In this document: positions 20,647-23,403 of the stretch, in pieces | Numbering within the stretch: the stretch's first letter is position 1 | How the letters are laid out: every line of letters starts with the position of its first letter | From: Hymenopellis radicata | Taxonomy: Eukaryota; Basidiomycota; Agaricomycetes; Agaricales; Physalacriaceae | Length of the DNA: 23,403 nucleotides | Assembly (NCBI GenBank): GCA_015501595.1 | Contig: JADNRX010000768.1 | Location: 1-23,403 of the forward strand | Reading direction: 5' to 3' | Position numbers and translations under genes: made by a program | Notes under the pieces: generated by a model | The model's input: the letters and a program-made list of their open reading frames with translations, nothing else | What the model was told of the DNA's origin: nothing | The model's database searches: none

Positions 20647-22908
20647 AGTCAGCCAACCGCCGCCGTTGTAACAAGCGCGGAAACCTACATGACAACTCCC
20701 CCGTAGACGTATTGATTAGGAGCGGGTGGGTTTTCGGCGTGTATCGTGAACGCCCACAGTAGCGTTGCCGTGTAGATGAAGAGCGTATCGTTGGCGACAT
20801 ATCGGCCAAGACAGATCCTGAGCAGCGTAAGAACATTTCATGGAATAAAGTTTAAGTGCAAACCTTCTGCCGAATCCCTAGGAGATTGATGATCAGTACG
20901 AATATCCACGGAAGAGAGCGGCGACGTACGAAGCTAGCATGACCTATTAGCGTAGTGAAAGGGTGAGTAGCACATATGGTAACAGCTTGCATGACCTTAC
21001 CCTCTGTAAATTCGAAGTCAGACTTGAACTCACGCATCTGAGGTATACATCTGTCCTTACCATCTCTTGTATCCGATGCCATTTTCCCCATACGACCGGA
21101 TTCATCGAGGAAGCGCGATGGATTGAATTCATGCGCGTCTTCTCCCTGCCTCAGAGTCAGATATCAGAACGAGCAACAATGAAGAGAGCTACATAGACGT
21201 CGGGATCCCTGTTCATGCCCCTGGTAGCAAGACACCTCGGTCAATACGAACGGAGGCCGGGAAGCACTGGATTCAACGTACACGACATTGGGAATGCAGA
21301 TAGTGCCTTTTGGAATGAACTGGCCCTTATACCAGTCGTCCTACCAAGAAAATGTAAGTGGCGTTTTAGACTGAAATAGTATATTCACTGACTTGAGTCG
21401 AAAGATGGGGTATGCCTGCACATAGAAGAAGTTAGCATCTAGCGGGCGCCACTTCGAAGGAGGAAGCACCAAAAGGTGTCGCAAGACTCCATCGTATGCA
21501 CTCCTTCACCGCCGCGCGAACGTATTGAAGGCGCTCCATATCGTCAAAGTTCGGCGGCCTTTCCCTGCCAACGACCGCGTCGAGTTCTTTCTGACATTGA
21601 GCTTGTACTGAAGGATTGAGTACGAGAGCCAAAATCAACCACCCGATAGTCCCATGAACCTGTCACAACTCAATCATACCATCACCGTGAGGCTAGAGAG
21701 CGGACGTACTGCATCAACGCCAGCGACGCTGGTGAATGGTCAGTGGCCGATAACGCGTAGATGTCGAACAAGACAAACAGAAGAGACGCCGTCAACCAAG
21801 CGCAGTGTTCATTACTCAATTTATGCTGTGGTTGCCCTCTTGCCAGTAATCCGGAGAAACTGGGGCGCTCGGCCTCGCTATCCTGCGTAACGTAAGATAT
21901 CATGATACAGCCAGAATGCAAGGAGACTCACGTCCACAGAGAGAAAGAGGTCGACGAAAGTCTTCGTTGCTCGTTTAGAATGAGCTTCAGCTTTTCTCTC
22001 CAAGGCGCGATTGAGCTGGGCAAGTGCTTCATCCACGGGAAGAATTCAACAAGATAGGTGCCAGGAAACGCAGCGTATGCGATGGCGGATATAAGATCCT
22101 TCACCTCCGCAATAATGGGCGCATCAGTGGTCGAAGACAATGTTGGGTGGTTATAAAGAATGCTTAGCATGACCGACGTGGTGGCTCTACGTTCCTAGCG
22201 TCAGCACTGGCCTTAAGGAACACCGACTTTGAATTCATACCGCTCCAGTTCGCCTTCCCAGCTGTGCGAGGAAGGACTACAGCTAAGAAGGTTTCTGCAT
22301 AGCAGAAGAGCCTCTTTCTGCTGCGTGGGTCGATATATCTGCGCTGCCTCCTTGCTGTGTATCGCTTCGTGTGCAACTTTGCGAGTGCGAATGTATCTTT
22401 TGAGAATCAGCGTCATATACGCACTATGCAGGGAAGGGAGAACGCACAGTTCATTGTAAGGCATGAAACCAGGAAACATGTTTCCACAAAGGATCTCCAG
22501 TGCGACTGAACCGCGTCTGAGAACGCATTGAAGACCGTTGCATGCAACTCACCGATCAATCGAGGCCGACTACTATACATGAATGAACGACGGTCCATTA
22601 AGTCCGCCGCTGCCTTATGGGTATGCAAAACAAGAACACCTGTCCCGCGAGATTGAGATAAGTCAGTGAGCCTGACGAACGGTCAGATGGTGCGAACGTA
22701 AGGAGCCGTACGTTATTCCATACTGACCATACGTCTTTTTCCACTGCAGAAAGGTATCCAGCCAATTGTCCGACGTGAGTTGCAGTAAACTCCTAATCCC
22801 AGGACCAGGCGGGAGGTGTTTAGAGCGCCGAGAAAAGATGTAGAGGACGGCGAAAATGCTGAGCACCCCAGACCCAAGCGCAGAGATTACGTTAATGGTT
22901 GTAGGCAT
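20542..22908 (-). CDS. Cytochrome P450 monooxygenase, membrane-anchored, 17 exons
   Basis: Heme-thiolate oxidase of the endoplasmic reticulum. Exons (minus): 22908-22728, 22671-22553, 22505-22448, 22396-22241, 22186-21932, 21882-21779, 21728-21710, 21659-21470, 21415-21393, 21340-21282, 21220-21193, 21145-21061, 21003-21001, 20943-20930, 20877-20864, 20817-20689 and 20635-20542. The N-terminus has an anchor helix and HLPPGPG; then come RPRLIVALEILCGNMF, the I-helix AGVDAVHGTIGW, the K-helix ECIR, FNPSRFLDE, the heme loop GFGRRICLGR and the tail PFKCSFQARFPEVE. Two single-base insertions (near 22639, GG to GGG; near 21990, AAAA to AAAAA) restore 510 aa, a standard P450 size. The usual I-helix Thr after Asp is Ala. 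Exact CYP family not assigned; its last exon is duplicated at 17102-17290. Confidence 0.9.
21001..21003 (-). other. Probable 3-nt microexon (AGG) of the P450 gene
   Basis: On the minus strand the bases read ...TTTACAG, AGG, GTAAGG..., flanked by introns of 57 nt each (21060-21004 and 21000-20944), both beginning GTAAGG. Inclusion gives Asp-Glu-Gly-His, the expected P450 motif before the heme loop. Skipping gives Asp-Gly-His, still in frame. Confidence 0.6.
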
Positions 22909-22950
22909 TGGGAAAGCAGTAGGCTCGAAGGGGTCTACGGTGGTCGTGGT

Positions 22951-22957
22951 TTATATA
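22951..22957 (-). promoter_or_regulatory. TATA box of the P450 gene
   Basis: TATATAA on the minus strand lies about 45 bases before the ATG at 22908. It is in the roughly 200-base gap after the upstream minus-strand gene. Confidence 0.55.
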
Positions 22958-23113
22958 CGCGAAGAGAAGGGTAAGCAAGCTCCAAGCGGAGCGTCTGATG
23001 GAAAGGACACTCTAACAGTGACGGTTGGAAGAAAACACCGGGACTGATAACGTCCAACGGATTCTGCCAGTGTGATCATCATAAGTATACATTGAACAAG
23101 TATAGGCCACGCG

Positions 23114-23403
23114 CTAGTAGTCGGTCGGGGTTGTAAATTCGCGAGTGATGAGGGCCCATAAGGTAGAAGTGATCCTGTTTTCATCATGAGAAGAAGGTTC
23201 GGGTCACTGTCAGACCTTGTTTCGCCGAAAGTGAGATATCGACGCGCGATCCAGTGCCACCAGCCTGTGTTGACAAAATGAGTCTCCCAAGTACCGGTGA
23301 AATTCTCGACAGATTCAATGTCAGATGAACGCTAGCACGTCAGAGCCGAAGCCCGCAGAAGGCCCCGGACTCGGATTTACTCACCCCACGCTCCTCAGTC
23401 TTG
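23114..23403 (-). CDS. 3' end of an unidentified gene running off the right edge
   Basis: Three exons fit in frame: 23403-23385 (TEERG), 23331-23216 and 23174-23114. Intron 1 (23384-23332, 53 nt) has a perfect GTGAGT donor, a CTGAC branch-like motif and a TAG acceptor. Exon 2 reads RSSDIESVENFTGTWETHFV and then NTGWWHWIARRYLTFGETR, a Trp-rich segment. Intron 2 would be only 41 nt with a weak GTCTGA donor, ending in ACAG. Exon 3 gives ITSTLWALITREFTTPTDY and a stop. If intron 2 is not spliced, the frame stays open to 22951. I do not recognise the family. It lies directly upstream of the P450 in the same orientation, so a shared accessory function is possible but untested. Confidence 0.45.

Noticed and set aside
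20542..22908. The P450 as a pseudogene because of its two frame breaks
   Set aside because: All 16 introns keep good splice sites, every diagnostic motif is present except the I-helix Thr, and one-base corrections give exactly 510 codons plus stop. Decay would normally leave more damage.
1..23403. tRNA, rRNA, CRISPR array or intact transposon
   Set aside because: No tRNA B-box with a matching A-box and acceptor stem, no regularly spaced identical repeats, and no transposase or reverse-transcriptase motifs were seen on either strand.

Overview
The window looks like nuclear DNA of a filamentous basidiomycete, most likely an Agaricomycete. Supported genes are broken by many 46-73 nt GT-AG introns, intergenic spacers are long, and a Clp1 (clampless1) homologue and an Rrm4-like endosomal RNA-binding protein are present. 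There are no bacterial, phage or CRISPR signals. All assignments come from reading translated exons by eye; no database search was run.

Layout, left to right. A partial minus-strand gene (1-241) is followed by rad52 (963-2698, minus), the recombination mediator. A spacer with a degenerate compound repeat (about 3160-3800) leads to mad3 (4849-6144, plus), a spindle-checkpoint protein with two KEN boxes. A 2.7 kb stretch without recognisable genes ends at a TATA-driven small secreted protein (8925-9288, plus). Next come an rrm4-like gene (9763-12578, plus; three RRMs and C-terminal MLLE-type regions), a 2.5 kb gene-poor spacer, and clp1 (15084-15969, plus). After another spacer lie a displaced 3' fragment of a cytochrome P450 (17102-17290), a degenerate minisatellite (17645-18018) and an unrecognised nuclear-looking protein gene (18343-19956, plus). 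The right end holds a small coding-like exon (20152-20418, minus), a complete 17-exon cytochrome P450 (20542-22908, minus) and the 3' end of an unidentified gene running off the edge (23114-23403, minus).

The window is not one operon-like system. It mixes conserved housekeeping genes (DNA repair, mitotic checkpoint), genes tied to basidiomycete hyphal and dikaryotic growth (rrm4, clp1), and an accessory right arm with a P450, a duplicated P450 fragment and repeats.

Two things stand out. The P450 contains what looks like a 3-nt microexon (21001-21003) followed by two 14-nt exons that split the conserved heme-binding region. In addition, several conserved genes need single-base corrections, mostly at short homopolymers, to give full-length proteins. 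Once corrected, the exon sums are exact multiples of three with family-typical lengths, which points to consensus-sequence errors more than to gene decay.
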